Assembly (NCBI RefSeq): GCF_009184635.1
Contig: NZ_WELI01000003.1
Coordinates: 434,001 to 498,000, forward strand
Direction of reading: 5' to 3'
Origin: Rudanella paleaurantiibacter
GTDB lineage: Bacteria > Bacteroidota > Bacteroidia > Cytophagales > Spirosomataceae
Length of the DNA stretch: 64,000 nt
The notes under the pieces were generated by a model that saw only the letters and a program-made list of their open reading frames with translations, was not told where the DNA came from and did no database searches. Shown here piece after piece: positions 17,146 to 26,220 of the stretch. The stretch's first letter is position 1; each line of letters opens with the position of its first letter. The translations under genes and the position numbers were made by a program.

Positions 17146-17475
17146 ATGGGCAAGTTTGTTGTTTCCATTCGCAAAAACGGCGAATACCAGTTCAACCTCA
17201 AAGCTGGCAACGGCCAGATTATTCTAACCAGCGAAGGCTACACCTCCGAGGCCGGTTGCATGAACGGCATCGAATCGGTGAAGAAAAATGCGCCCGACGA
17301 CGACCGGTTTGAGCGCGTAGTGACCACCAACGGCAAGTTCCGGTTCAACCTCAAAGCCGGTAATGGTCAGGTTATTGGTACGAGCGAAAACTACGAGAGC
17401 GTGGCCGCCCGCGACAACGGTATCGAGTCGGTGAAGAAAAACGCACCCGACGCAACCGTCGAAAAAGAAGAGTAA
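17146..17475 (+). CDS. YegP-like protein with two DUF1508 repeats
   Basis: 109 residues made of two tandem ~50-residue copies. Each copy has a FNLKAGNGQ(I/V)I strand, a T/GSE motif and a GIESVKKNAPD end. The repeats begin at about residues 9 and 59. DUF1508 proteins are small, soluble and beta-rich, with unknown function. TAGCTTTA at 17101 is a near-consensus -7 box. Confidence 0.9.
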   Translation: MGKFVVSIRKNGEYQFNLKAGNGQIILTSEGYTSEAGCMNGIESVKKNAPDDDRFERVVTTNGKFRFNLKAGNGQVIGTSENYESVAARDNGIESVKKNAPDATVEKEE

Positions 17476-17525
17476 ACTGGCCACGCGTGTGTGTCAACCA
17501 CCCGGTTACCATGCCATAAAACCTG

Positions 17526-17533
17526 TAGCTTTG
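17526..17533 (+). promoter_or_regulatory. Candidate -7 promoter box (TAGCTTTG)
   Basis: A perfect TAnnTTTG ending 4 bases before the first ATG (17538) of the LytTR gene. Transcription would begin at or next to the start codon, giving a leaderless message, unless a later start is used. Confidence 0.4.
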
Positions 17534-17537
17534 TGGC

Positions 17538-18428
17538 ATGGTAACTTGGATCAGGCGTTTTCTGGCCCGGCCTCTGGCCGAAGACTTCAGTTTTCGCAAT
17601 CAGCTGCTGTCGTCCATACAGGGCGGAGTCTACGTTTTTCTGTTTATTTTCTTTTTCATACCGGGCCGGTTCACGAGCGGAGAATCCCGGCTCCTGTTGC
17701 TGGGCGTTTTATCGCTGGGCGTGACGGTATCCACGCTACTGGCCAATTACGTAGTACCCCGGCTACTGCCCCGAGTGTATGATGAAGACCGCTGGACGGT
17801 AGGGCAACATATTCTGCATACCATTTTCACGCTGTTCTGCATCAGCCTCAGCAACCACCTGATTCTGACCGTAAGCGGCAATGCCACTCCGCCGTTTTTG
17901 AATATGTTGCTGATGGTGACGCTCATCGGCTTTTTTCCGATAACCATGTCGGTGGTACTAGCCCAACAGCGTCAGCTCAAGCGTAATTTGCGCCGGGCGC
18001 TGCAGCTCAACGAGGCCCTTCCCGAACGCCCGGCCCCGACCGCCAACCCCACCCCGATCACAAGCCCCCCCGACCCGGCCATTACGTTTGTACCGACGTC
18101 GGGTAAAGACCGGCTCACCATCCAGCCCGCGCAGCTGCTCGCCATCGAGTCGGTGGGTAATTACCTTGATTTTTACTGGCTCAACGGCTCCGATGTGCAG
18201 AAAACAACCCTCCGGCTTACCCTCAAAGAAGCCGAGAACAAGTTGGCAGCTTACCCGCAGTTTTTTCGGTGCCACCGCGCGTTTCTGGTCAATTTAGACG
18301 CCATTCGGCATACGTCGGGCAATGCGCGGGGCTACCAGCTCACGCTCCATCAGTTGCCACAGGAAATCCCCGTAGCACGGGGGTATGTAGAGCCCTTTGA
18401 AGCCCGCATGGAACAGGCCAACGTATAA
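17538..18428 (+). CDS. Membrane-anchored LytTR regulator
   Basis: 296 residues. The N-terminal half has four membrane helices (about 30-47, 55-74, 87-108 and 118-137). A Pro-rich linker follows, and the last ~105 residues form a LytTR DNA-binding domain (AIESVGNYLDFYW, FFRCHRAFLVNLDAI, IPVARGYVEPFEARM). There is no receiver domain, so the membrane part presumably replaces the histidine-kinase input. A -7 box lies only 4 bases before the ATG; a later start is possible but would clip the first residues only. The target may be the exported protein gene that starts 162 bases downstream. Confidence 0.85.
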   Translation: MVTWIRRFLARPLAEDFSFRNQLLSSIQGGVYVFLFIFFFIPGRFTSGESRLLLLGVLSLGVTVSTLLANYVVPRLLPRVYDEDRWTVGQHILHTIFTLFCISLSNHLILTVSGNATPPFLNMLLMVTLIGFFPITMSVVLAQQRQLKRNLRRALQLNEALPERPAPTANPTPITSPPDPAITFVPTSGKDRLTIQPAQLLAIESVGNYLDFYWLNGSDVQKTTLRLTLKEAENKLAAYPQFFRCHRAFLVNLDAIRHTSGNARGYQLTLHQLPQEIPVARGYVEPFEARMEQANV

Positions 18429-18590
18429 CAAAACGCCTTCCCATTTATCCCAAAAAAGGCCAGTACATCCCCAAAAAGCCATTTTATCCCATAATCAGGC
18501 GCCTTATCCCGGCCGCTTGCGGGAGCCATTACGATCGGCCAGTTTTGCCTCAGTCAAACCGACAAACAACCGGCAAAACAAACCATCGCC

Positions 18591-19892
18591 ATGCATGCAT
18601 CTCGCTTTTTTTCTCGTCTGAATCTCTCGATTACCCGCATCACCTTTCATCTGCTTACCCTGTGGCTGACAAGCACCGCCGTACAGGCGCAACCCGGCTC
18701 AACAGCCCCCGCCCTTACTCCCGTTGAAATAGACCTGAGTAAGCCAAACGGACTGGCCCTATTCGACGACGCTTTTTATCAAAATCAACTGTTTCTGCTG
18801 GGCGAGTCGCACGGTGTACAAAAGCCACAGGAGCTGGATTTCGCCCTGCTCAAACACCTGAACGAGCGGGTGGGCGTGCGCTACTACATCGCTGAAGTAG
18901 ACCCCTCAAAAGCTTATTTCATGAATCAGTACCTGCAAACCGGTAACGATAGCACTCTGATGAAGGTGTTTCGGAGCTGGGTGAACAGCAAAGAGCAGTG
19001 GGCCAACCGGGATTTCTACCGGAAAATCGGACGGATTCGGGCGCTGAACCAGACCCTCCCCGCCGAACGCCGGATTCGGTTTGTGGGTATCGACCGGATT
19101 CAGGACCGCAAGCTGGTGGCCGAACACCTGACCGAATTGCTCGCCGGCCGTCGGTTGAGCCCGGCCGCCCGCCCATTGGCCGACACCCTGCTGAACCGTC
19201 TGCAAACCCGCCAACCCGATAGCCTGCGGGCTGAGGCCGCCACTGCCTGGCTCAACGACCTCAACGCCAATCCGAACGCGTACCGTCAGTTTCCGGCCGA
19301 CCGCCTGAGCGAGCTAAAACACGTACTGACCAACGTAGTGTACCTGAAAACCCTGAAGCGCGAACCGACTATATTCACCAACTTTAAAACCTTTGTTGAG
19401 ACTACCGACCTGAAAAACGAGAAATTGTACGGGTTCTGGGGTTTCTACCACGTGTTGCAGGCCCCCACGGCCAACCGAAGCAAACCGTTTGCGGCCCTCG
19501 TGCGCGAATCGAACTTGCCCATGCGCGACAAAATTGCGAGCATCACGTGCCTGTACATTGATTGTCAGATGATGCTGGCGTCGGCTTACCTGCCTCCGAT
19601 GTGGCAAACGCCCGGCAAGACGTTCTCCCGCGTAGACCAGTTCAATAACAACGGCCCCATGATGCGCACCGAAGGTATTGAGCAACTGATGGCCCTCTCG
19701 CGTCCCAACACACTTACTTTATTCAAAATGATTGGCACCGAGGCCGGGCAACGGCCGGGCCGGATTAGCTACTCACCGTTTATGCCGAAAGAGCAGCAGT
19801 TCAACTTTGAAGAAAACCGGCCCATGACCGACTATTTCGGGTACACCATTCTGGTTCGTAACTCCGACATGACCGAACCGCTTGTACCTTAA
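18591..19892 (+). CDS. Exported erythromycin-esterase-like protein
   Basis: 433 residues with a long signal peptide (cleavage likely after VQAQ, residue ~35). The start of the mature part has LFLLGESHGVQKPQELD followed by a conserved-looking Glu in YYIAEVDPSKAYF, which matches the EreA/ChaN-like group (G-E-x-H-G with later Glu). Those enzymes are metal-independent esterases or haem-binding proteins, and most family members have unknown substrates. It is probably periplasmic. It is not evidence of macrolide resistance by itself. Confidence 0.6.
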   Translation: MHASRFFSRLNLSITRITFHLLTLWLTSTAVQAQPGSTAPALTPVEIDLSKPNGLALFDDAFYQNQLFLLGESHGVQKPQELDFALLKHLNERVGVRYYIAEVDPSKAYFMNQYLQTGNDSTLMKVFRSWVNSKEQWANRDFYRKIGRIRALNQTLPAERRIRFVGIDRIQDRKLVAEHLTELLAGRRLSPAARPLADTLLNRLQTRQPDSLRAEAATAWLNDLNANPNAYRQFPADRLSELKHVLTNVVYLKTLKREPTIFTNFKTFVETTDLKNEKLYGFWGFYHVLQAPTANRSKPFAALVRESNLPMRDKIASITCLYIDCQMMLASAYLPPMWQTPGKTFSRVDQFNNNGPMMRTEGIEQLMALSRPNTLTLFKMIGTEAGQRPGRISYSPFMPKEQQFNFEENRPMTDYFGYTILVRNSDMTEPLVP

Positions 19893-20286
19893 TCTAACGT
19901 GAGTTATGGAAACTGGCTGCCCGTCAGCCCAGACCGCGTGCGGTTGAGCCTGTCGAAGGCCCGAGCAGCAGCAACTCTATGTAGAATAGACATTTACGAC
20001 GCATCTTACCCATAACTCATCTTAATCCATTTGTTAGGTCAGCAGGGGTAGGGGGATGAACTGGTAGCAGAAAGCCAGCTCTTCCCCCTACCCCATTTTG
20101 ATAGCAACAATCGGCTGGTACTGGCCATAGGTATTGCCGACGGACATACCAGAAATCGCTCAGAAGGGTTATCTTTGCTTATCAGGAGCATTCGATAAGG
20201 CCCAACGGTACGGGCGCTCCCTGTACCCCAAGTTTCCGTTTTCTACCAAACCTCAGGATCCTGCTGATCTGCCCGGTTTTGCGATT
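19893..20286. other. Intergenic stretch with promoter and short repeat word
   Basis: 394 bases without a credible gene. It holds GTTGAGCCTGTCGAAGG at 19943, a word common in extragenic repeats of many bacteria, and a good -7 box at 20170. The open frame from 20134 into mazG begins upstream of that promoter and is unlikely to be translated. Confidence 0.6.
20170..20177 (+). promoter_or_regulatory. Candidate -7 promoter box (TATCTTTG) for mazG
   Basis: A perfect TAnnTTTG 110 bases before the mazG ATG at 20287. No good -33 partner. It supports the shorter start for mazG. Confidence 0.4.
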
Positions 20287-21141
20287 ATGAGCGATTTTCA
20301 AAGCCTCCCCCCCCGCCGTCAGGAACAACTGATGGCTTTTAACCGCCTGCTGACCATCATGGACGAATTGCGCGAACAGTGCCCCTGGGACCGCAAACAA
20401 ACCATCGACAGCCTGCGCCATCTCACCATCGAAGAAACCTACGAGCTGTCGGACGCTATTCTGAACGGAGACCTGGGCGAAGTCAAAAAAGAACTGGGTG
20501 ACATTCAGCTACATCTGCTCTTTTACGCCCGGATTGCCTCTGAAAAAGCCCCCGGCGACCCCGACCGATTCGATATGGCCGATGTGCTGCACGCGATCAG
20601 TGAGAAGTTGATTCGGCGGCACCCGCATATCTACGGCGACGCCAATGGGCAGCCTGTTATTGCCGAAACCGAAGAGCAGGTTAAAGCCAATTGGGAGCAA
20701 CTGAAGCTCAAGGAAGGCAACAAATCGGTGCTGGGCGGGGTGCCAGCCTCATTGCCCGCTTTGGTCAAAGCCATGCGAGTTCAGGAGAAAGCCCGGGGTG
20801 CCGGTTTCGACTGGGAAGAAAAACAGCAGGTCTGGCAAAAGGTGGAGGAAGAAATGCAGGAGTTTAAGCAAGAGTTCAACACTGAATCGAACGAGGCATT
20901 CGACCCCGAAAAGGCCGAAGGTGAGTTTGGTGATTTGCTGTTTTCGTTGGTTAATTACGCCCGCTTTATTAAGATTAACCCCGAAACGGCCCTCGAACGG
21001 ACCAACAAGAAATTCATCCGGCGGTTTCAGTACCTCGAAGAGCGGGCCCGCGCCAACGGGCAGCAACTGAAAGATATGACCCTGGCCGAGATGGACGTGT
21101 ACTGGAACGAAGCCAAAACCGACGTGTCGGACTCTTTATGA
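20287..21141 (+). CDS. mazG: Nucleoside triphosphate pyrophosphohydrolase
   Basis: 284 residues with two MazG domains. In the first, CPWDRKQT (33-40) is followed by the metal-binding EExxE (Glu49, Glu50, Glu53) and then KKELGDIQLHLLFYA. The second carries EEEMQEFKQEF and EFGDLLFSLVNYAR. It hydrolyses NTPs to NMP and pyrophosphate, clearing aberrant nucleotides and affecting ppGpp signalling. The start at 20287 is preferred because the MazG family begins close to it and a promoter lies at 20170. It overlaps the next gene by 4 bases (ATGA). Confidence 0.95.
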   Translation: MSDFQSLPPRRQEQLMAFNRLLTIMDELREQCPWDRKQTIDSLRHLTIEETYELSDAILNGDLGEVKKELGDIQLHLLFYARIASEKAPGDPDRFDMADVLHAISEKLIRRHPHIYGDANGQPVIAETEEQVKANWEQLKLKEGNKSVLGGVPASLPALVKAMRVQEKARGAGFDWEEKQQVWQKVEEEMQEFKQEFNTESNEAFDPEKAEGEFGDLLFSLVNYARFIKINPETALERTNKKFIRRFQYLEERARANGQQLKDMTLAEMDVYWNEAKTDVSDSL

Positions 21142-21866
21142 AAATAGCGTTTATCACCGATCTCCATATTGGCGCCGAGGGCGAAATGCCGCTGGGTATC
21201 GACGTTCGGGCCAATTTCCTGAAAGCACTCCAGTTTGTGCGGGCCATGAAACCGGCCTGTCTGGTGCTTGGGGGCGACCTCTGCTACGATTCCGGCGACC
21301 GGGCCGTGTACCGCTGGATTTATGAGCAGCTCATGAACCTGCCCTGCGCCTGGTTTGCCATTCCCGGTAACCACGACGACTCGGTAATGCTCGCCGAAGA
21401 GCTTCATCTAGACCACCATCTGCACGGCAATGAGCTGTACTTCAGCAGCCCGCTCGAAGGGTATCCGGCCGTTTTTCTGGACTCGTCGAAGGCGCAACTC
21501 TCAGCCACGCAATGGGAATGGCTCCGCGACGAGCTGAAATCTATTCACCACAATGTGCTGGTCTTTTGCCATTACCCGGTATTGCCTGCCAATGCCGAGT
21601 TTATGGACACCAAATACCCGTTTCGGCAAACCGAAAAGTGGCTCGAAACCACCCACGACCTTCCCTGCCGAATGCAGGTCATCAGTGGCCATTACCATAC
21701 CGAAGCGGTAGCCTTGCGCGGCAACACCAGCCTGATGGTAACTCCCTCGACGTACATTCAGATTGACCCGCTATCGCCCGAAATCAAAATGGTGAAAACA
21801 ACGCCAGCCGTGCGCGAAATCATTGTATCGCCAGGTGGGCTTACCAGTCGCGTACATTACATTTAA
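21138..21866 (+). CDS. Metallophosphoesterase
   Basis: 242 residues of the calcineurin-like fold, with the five metal motifs in order: DLHIG (N-terminal), GGDLCYD, GNHDD, CHYP and SGHYH. This arrangement resembles 3',5'-cAMP phosphodiesterase (CpdA) and related enzymes. The substrate may be a cyclic nucleotide, a phosphodiester or a nucleotide sugar. Translationally coupled to mazG. Confidence 0.9.
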   Translation: MKIAFITDLHIGAEGEMPLGIDVRANFLKALQFVRAMKPACLVLGGDLCYDSGDRAVYRWIYEQLMNLPCAWFAIPGNHDDSVMLAEELHLDHHLHGNELYFSSPLEGYPAVFLDSSKAQLSATQWEWLRDELKSIHHNVLVFCHYPVLPANAEFMDTKYPFRQTEKWLETTHDLPCRMQVISGHYHTEAVALRGNTSLMVTPSTYIQIDPLSPEIKMVKTTPAVREIIVSPGGLTSRVHYI

Positions 21867-22031
21867 AGGCTGGGTAGTCGTTCAAGTAATTCTTGCAGAA
21901 AAGCATTCCGGTGGCAAATAAATAAAGCTATAGGCTCTATTTCAGGGTTCTGGGCTACAAGGCGAACGCCTGAGTTAGGAAAATCAGACTTGTCAGGAAG
22001 AGGCCACTACTGGCAAAGTGAATAGTAAGGA

Positions 22032-22808
22032 ATGGCAAGACCGCTCAAAATAGGACAAAACGAGTTTAAGTTCAAGAAGGACGCACTTGCTTACTATAAA
22101 GCAATTTTGAACTCCTATAACTTCGGTGAGTCATTGAGCGATTCTGATTTTGAAGCGATTGTTGACTTACTCGAATACGACTATTTGAACTCTCTGGCAA
22201 TGGATGAAGAGACTGAGCAGGAAAGTGAGGATGCAGAAGAAGCGGTCGAAAACAACTCAGATAAGGGCGAAGGGGGTTTCTACATAAAAGATATTCAAGT
22301 AGCGCGTGTTCAGTTTAACACCAAATGCTTTGAGGTGTTCTATACTGATGATACAAGTCAATATATTTCGTACCTGATGTTGATTAACAGTAAAAGGTAT
22401 GAGCCCGAAAAGTTGTTTTACATAGCTTGCAGAAACTCGGTTCACGCTGATATTCGTGCTGTGAAACAAGTATATTTTGATACCCACTCTGTCAAAGGCC
22501 AAGTAAAGTGCCAAGAAACGGGAATTTTATCAAAATGGACTGAATTAGCTGTTGACCATCGGCAACCACATACCTTTTCGATGATTGTCGACCGCTTTAA
22601 AGAGGTAAACAACTTTGATTTTGATGTAATTGAATACAGCTCAAGCCCAGACAACCAGCTTATATTCAAGGACGAAAAATTAACCCAAAGTTTCAGAGAA
22701 TACCACAGAGCCAAAGCAAACCTGCGGATAGTCAGAAAGGAGTGCAATTCAAGTAGAACGGGATTGGCAAGGGTAAAAAAGACAGCGAAAGATTTGACAA
22801 TAAAATAA
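22032..22808 (+). CDS. DUF3223 (DCL-like) protein with HNH-like C-terminal part
   Basis: 258 residues. Residues 1-120 match the DUF3223/DCL pattern (a helix ALAYYKAILNSY, LSDSDFEAIVDLLEYD, then a strand region FYIKDIQVARVQF and CFEVFYTDD), with an acidic insert at 58-80. Residues 155-190 read KCQETG then AVDHRQPHTFSMIV, which resembles a reduced HNH nuclease core (Cys160, Asp175, His176). The gene is clearly more AT-rich than its neighbours, which suggests acquisition by transfer. Plant DCL proteins act in plastid rRNA processing; the bacterial role is unknown. Possible roles include a nuclease in a restriction or defence setting. Confidence 0.65.
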   Translation: MARPLKIGQNEFKFKKDALAYYKAILNSYNFGESLSDSDFEAIVDLLEYDYLNSLAMDEETEQESEDAEEAVENNSDKGEGGFYIKDIQVARVQFNTKCFEVFYTDDTSQYISYLMLINSKRYEPEKLFYIACRNSVHADIRAVKQVYFDTHSVKGQVKCQETGILSKWTELAVDHRQPHTFSMIVDRFKEVNNFDFDVIEYSSSPDNQLIFKDEKLTQSFREYHRAKANLRIVRKECNSSRTGLARVKKTAKDLTIK

Positions 22809-22968
22809 GACTTGTAAAGGCAGCTTTCTGTCGACAGGAAGCACGTCCCGTTATCGGGTCAACAGCCCAACAATGACAAGTGTGTTAAGGTTGGGAATCG
22901 TTCATGTTCAGTTAGCTACTCGCTCATCATCAACACCTACGATTAAAGTGCCGAATGTTGAAGCCATA

Positions 22969-23013
22969 AAACGAAACGGGTTTTTCGGACTATCCGAAAA
23001 ACCCGTTTCGTTT
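22969..23013. terminator. Perfect 21-bp hairpin between DUF3223 gene and guaB
   Basis: Arms 22969-22989 and 22993-23013 are perfect reverse complements of 21 bases with a 3-base loop, and contain AACGGGTTTTTCGGA. It may end transcription from both sides, as it lies between convergent genes. The outer TTT/AAA ends give a short U-run. Confidence 0.65.
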
Positions 23014-23036
23014 CTACACGTATTGAGCGATAAGAA

Positions 23037-23087
23037 AACCACTGCCAGCAACGTCCGCTGTGGGGTCTTCGACCACTGGCAGTGGTT
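23037..23087. repeat. Palindromic element family G, copy 1
   Basis: Ends AACCACTGCCAG and CTGGCAGTGGTT are perfect 12-base mirror images. The inside contains GGTCTTCGACCACTGGCAG, which recurs at 57851-57869. It lies 53 bases after the guaB stop (minus strand). Confidence 0.7.
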
Positions 23088-23139
23088 AAACAGGGACAGC
23101 ACAAACGAGAACAATCTAATCACTCAATACATCTACCGA

Positions 23140-24612
23140 CTACCGCGATGAGTAATTCGGTGCTTCTTTCGAAATCAGAATATCGTGCGGATGGCTTTCT
23201 TTCACCCCAGCCGTTGTGATTTTCACAAACCGGGCCTCCTGCAAAGCCGGAATACTTGCGGCTCCGCAGTACCCCATACCGGCTTTCAGACCGCCCACCA
23301 TCTGGTAAATAATTTCGGACAGGCGACCTTTGTAGGGTACGCGGCCTACAATACCTTCGGGCACCAGTTTCTTCACATCGTCTTCGGCATCCTGGAAATA
23401 CCGGTCTTTCGAGCCTTCTTCCATAGCCTCTACCGAGCCCATGCCCCGGTAGCTTTTGAACCGGCGACCTTCGTAAATCACCACTTCGCCGGGAGCCTCT
23501 TCGGTACCTGCCAGCAGTGAACCAATCATAACCGTGCTGGCTCCGCCCGCAATGGCCTTGGTAATATCGCCCGAGAACCGGATACCACCATCGGCAATAA
23601 CCGGAACCCCTGTGTCTTTCAACGCTTTGGCAGCCTCATACACGGCCGTCAGCTGCGGCATACCAATACCGGCAATAATTCGGGTGGTACAGATACTCCC
23701 TGGCCCTACCCCCACTTTTACGGCATCGGCACCCGCATCGGCAAGGGCTTTGGCTCCGTCGCCCGTGGCTACGTTACCGGCAATGACGTCGAGTTTGGGG
23801 AAGTTTTGCTTAATATTCCGAACCGCATCGATCACACCTTTTGAGTGACCGTGAGCGGTATCAACGCTAATCACGTCGACCCCAGCTTTCACCAGAGCCT
23901 CAATCCGTTTCATCAGATCGGGGGTAACCCCCACTGCGGCTCCAACGCGCAGGCGGCCCCATTCGTCTTTACAGGCATTGGGGTGACTCTTACGCTTCAG
24001 AATGTCTTTGTAGGTAATCAGCCCAACGAGTTTGTATTCAGCGTTTACGATGGGCAGTTTCTCGATCCGGTATTCCTGAAGGATATTCTCCGCTTCTTCG
24101 AGCGTGATGCCTTCGCGGGCCGTAATCAGGTTCTCCTTCGTCATGACGTCGGTAGCGGGGCGGCTCATGTCGCGCTGGAAACGCAGGTCGCGGTTGGTCA
24201 GAATCCCAACGAGTACATTCTGCTCATCGACTACCGGAATACCCCCGATTTTGAACTCCCGCATGTACCGATGGGCGTCGGCAAGAGTAGCTCCGTGCGA
24301 CAGCGTCACCGGGTCAATGATCATCCCACTTTCGGAGCGTTTCACCTTCCGAACCTGCTCGGCCTGAGCCTCGATACTCATGTTCTTGTGGATGATGCCG
24401 ATCCCACCTTCCTGCGCCATCGCAATAGCCGTTTCCGACTCGGTAACGGTATCCATAGCAGCCGATACCAGAGGAATGTTAAGCCGGATGTTGCGGGTAA
24501 GCTGCGTTTCGGTTTGGGTGTCGCGGGGGAGCACTTCCGAGTAGGCAGGCAGCAGCAGTACGTCGTCGTAGGTGAGAGCCTCGTAGAGAAACTTGGCGGA
24601 GTCTAAGCTCAT
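23140..24612 (-). CDS. guaB: Inosine-5'-monophosphate dehydrogenase
   Basis: 490 residues, standard IMPDH length. It oxidises IMP to XMP with NAD in guanine nucleotide synthesis. The beta/alpha barrel is split by two CBS domains at about 95-205. The catalytic loop is [10 protein letters not shown] with Cys308, and the IMP-binding DGGIRFSGD and [13 protein letters not shown] follow. The flap contains the usual YKGRLSE. A perfect -7 box lies 31 bases upstream. It is a single gene with terminator hairpins downstream. Confidence 0.97.
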   Translation of the reverse strand: MSLDSAKFLYEALTYDDVLLLPAYSEVLPRDTQTETQLTRNIRLNIPLVSAAMDTVTESETAIAMAQEGGIGIIHKNMSIEAQAEQVRKVKRSESGMIIDPVTLSHGATLADAHRYMREFKIGGIPVVDEQNVLVGILTNRDLRFQRDMSRPATDVMTKENLITAREGITLEEAENILQEYRIEKLPIVNAEYKLVGLITYKDILKRKSHPNACKDEWGRLRVGAAVGVTPDLMKRIEALVKAGVDVISVDTAHGHSKGVIDAVRNIKQNFPKLDVIAGNVATGDGAKALADAGADAVKVGVGPGSICTTRIIAGIGMPQLTAVYEAAKALKDTGVPVIADGGIRFSGDITKAIAGGASTVMIGSLLAGTEEAPGEVVIYEGRRFKSYRGMGSVEAMEEGSKDRYFQDAEDDVKKLVPEGIVGRVPYKGRLSEIIYQMVGGLKAGMGYCGAASIPALQEARFVKITTAGVKESHPHDILISKEAPNYSSR

Positions 24613-24642
24613 GGCAAATAGCAGAGATTGTTATTTGCCGGT

Positions 24643-24650
24643 CAAAGGTA
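24643..24650 (-). promoter_or_regulatory. Candidate -7 promoter box (TACCTTTG) for guaB
   Basis: On the minus strand the box reads TACCTTTG, a perfect match to TAnnTTTG, placed 30 bases before the guaB ATG. No TTG at the usual -33 spacing. Confidence 0.45.
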
Positions 24651-24923
24651 CGAATTTCTTTGTCTACTTGTCTATTCCGACCTGTCTAAATTGTTTTTAC
24701 CCTCTTCCAAAGCATCGGGGAAAGAGGTTTTATTCCTTGTACCCAATACACTGAATAGCATATCTACTCATGTATAAAATACTCCATTTATATTTTATTT
24801 AGGACTATTCAATAAATATTTAACACTATATATACGCATAAAATAAATTTTTATCATATTTATGGAGAAAATTCACTATCAATCTCTCCCATCAGTCCAA
24901 CATTCTTTTCCATCAGTACGCCT
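24651..24923. other. AT-rich divergent intergenic region
   Basis: The stretch between the divergent guaB and the gene at 24924 is notably AT-rich, with TATATATACGCATAAAATAA-like tracts at about 24825-24860. It contains the guaB promoter side and presumably the promoter for the plus-strand gene. No RNA structure was recognised. Confidence 0.4.
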
Positions 24924-25358
24924 ATGAGACAAGCGATTACCCGGGATCAACTTTTTGAGGGTGCTGTAGTCCTTTACGACGGTCAGGAACGTTACACCGC
25001 AATTGTTCAATCAGTAGGCAAAGAACAGGTATGCCTACTCGACATTTATGGTTTCTGCGAAGAAAGGTCGACCTACAGCGAATTAAGACCCTGTGCTATC
25101 AGCCACTACACGCTTTGCCGACTGGGCTTTCGTGAGACGGAGCCGCTGAGCACCTGCTACACGATGGTGTTACAAACGGGCCGGAGACCTGTTTCGTTAT
25201 ACCGGAAAGATCGGGTATGGGTCTTGCAGATCGAAGCCAACGTTGTGTACGTTGAAAGCCTGCACCAGCTCCAACTGGTTATCTGGTCGCTCACGGGCGT
25301 CATGCTCAAACCAATGCCGGCACAGCCTGAACTGGAAGACGACCTGATTAACTACTAA
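24924..25358 (+). CDS. Hypothetical protein, 144 residues
   Basis: A small soluble protein of a kind common in Cytophagales, with no assigned function. The C-terminal part VYVESLHQLQLVIWSLTGVML resembles the end of several short bacteroidete proteins (recalled), and the N terminus starts with a compact beta-rich region (LFEGAVVLYDGQERYTAIVQSVG). It is followed by a strong terminator. Confidence 0.6.
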   Translation: MRQAITRDQLFEGAVVLYDGQERYTAIVQSVGKEQVCLLDIYGFCEERSTYSELRPCAISHYTLCRLGFRETEPLSTCYTMVLQTGRRPVSLYRKDRVWVLQIEANVVYVESLHQLQLVIWSLTGVMLKPMPAQPELEDDLINY

Positions 25359-25372
25359 GTAGCCCCCTCAAG

Positions 25373-25417
25373 CGGCTCTTTCCCTGAACATACCAACGGG
25401 GAAAGAGCCGTTTTTTT
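25373..25417 (+). terminator. Rho-independent terminator
   Basis: CGGCTCTTTCCC pairs with GGGAAAGAGCCG (25399-25410) across a 14-base loop and is followed by seven T. It ends the 144-residue gene. Confidence 0.9.
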
Positions 25418-25552
25418 GACTCCTCACCCATCAGCTTTGTCTCTAACTAACTGCAGGACACCGCTCATCAAGGTACCCCTATCAGATACTTCCACTAAGC
25501 GTTTATTTGGCCAATAGCCTTCTGCAAGGGCCTTTTCGCAAGGCATAAGCTG

Positions 25553-25975
25553 TTATTCGATTCGAATAGAAATAGCCTTGCCGCCCGAGCCAACCACAAT
25601 TTTGCAATCCGTAAATTTTGGAGCCGAGAGCGTCGGCCGGAAATTATTACTAAAGCCATACGGTTCTTTAGGTATTCCGAACATACGCTTGTCAAGGGTG
25701 CCGTTGGCGTTTACATCGTGGTAAACAGCCACCGCGTATTCGCCGGGTTCAACGTCAAATTCTTTTTGAATCATCCCATTCTTAGCCTCAATAATGGCGG
25801 TATCATCGGGCTTACATTCAGGGAATTTGGCACACGATTTCATCAGCGCAATCCGGATGGTTCCTTTCTTGGTCTGAACATTCTGGACGGTGACGGTGAG
25901 GGTTGCTTTTTCCGAAGCGGGGGCCGGAACAACGAAGGAGGGCGCGAGGGCCAGGAGGTGCATCAGAAAGCGCAT
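25553..25975 (-). CDS. DUF2141 domain-containing exported protein
   Basis: 140 residues with a signal peptide (MRFLMHLLALAPSFVVPAPA). The DUF2141 pattern follows: LTVTVQNVQTKKGTIRIAL, then EYAVAVYHDVNANGTLD and the closing GIPKEPYGFSNN. These are periplasmic or outer-membrane-associated beta-sandwich proteins of unknown role, frequent in Bacteroidota and other aquatic bacteria. Two Cys (SCAKFPEC) could form a disulfide. Confidence 0.9.
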   Translation of the reverse strand: MRFLMHLLALAPSFVVPAPASEKATLTVTVQNVQTKKGTIRIALMKSCAKFPECKPDDTAIIEAKNGMIQKEFDVEPGEYAVAVYHDVNANGTLDKRMFGIPKEPYGFSNNFRPTLSAPKFTDCKIVVGSGGKAISIRIE

Positions 25976-26020
25976 TGACTATAATTTTTTGTAAAAACGC
26001 TGTTATCTTGCCATAAAGTA

Positions 26021-26148
26021 CACGAACATAAGTGAATGAACAATGTAAAATGCATATTGAACAATTGGATTACCTGTTGACGGTCAGCTCTTTCATTGTA
26101 CATTCTACACTGTTCATTATACATTTAATTCTGCTCCACGAACATAAG
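26021..26148. repeat. Palindromic element family B, copy 2, with 12-bp flanking direct repeat
   Basis: The element proper is about 26033-26135, with left arm TGAATGAACAATGTAAAATG, centre GATTACCTGTTGACGGTCAG and right end CATTATACATTTAATTCTG. CACGAACATAAG is found at 26021-26032 and again at 26137-26148, flanking the element exactly as a target-site duplication would. Confidence 0.8.
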
Positions 26149-26220
26149 CAACCCGGTTGAGTAAGTTACCCCTTGGTCCGCTCGTTGTTCTGTTTGCTAA
26201 CTGCTCATTGAGAATTAATT

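Noticed and set aside
17146-17475. Two similar ~50-residue units as a tandem gene duplication artefact
   Set aside because: Two DUF1508 repeats are the normal architecture of YegP-like proteins.
19943-19959. GTTGAGCCTGTCGAAGG as a specific element
   Set aside because: The word is common in unrelated genomes and only one copy was seen here.
22873-23151. Plus-strand frame of 92 codons after the DUF3223 gene
   Set aside because: It spans a perfect terminator hairpin and a family G palindrome, and looks like noise.
23845-24606. Plus-strand open frame of 253 codons
   Set aside because: Antisense to guaB, which has full IMPDH motifs.
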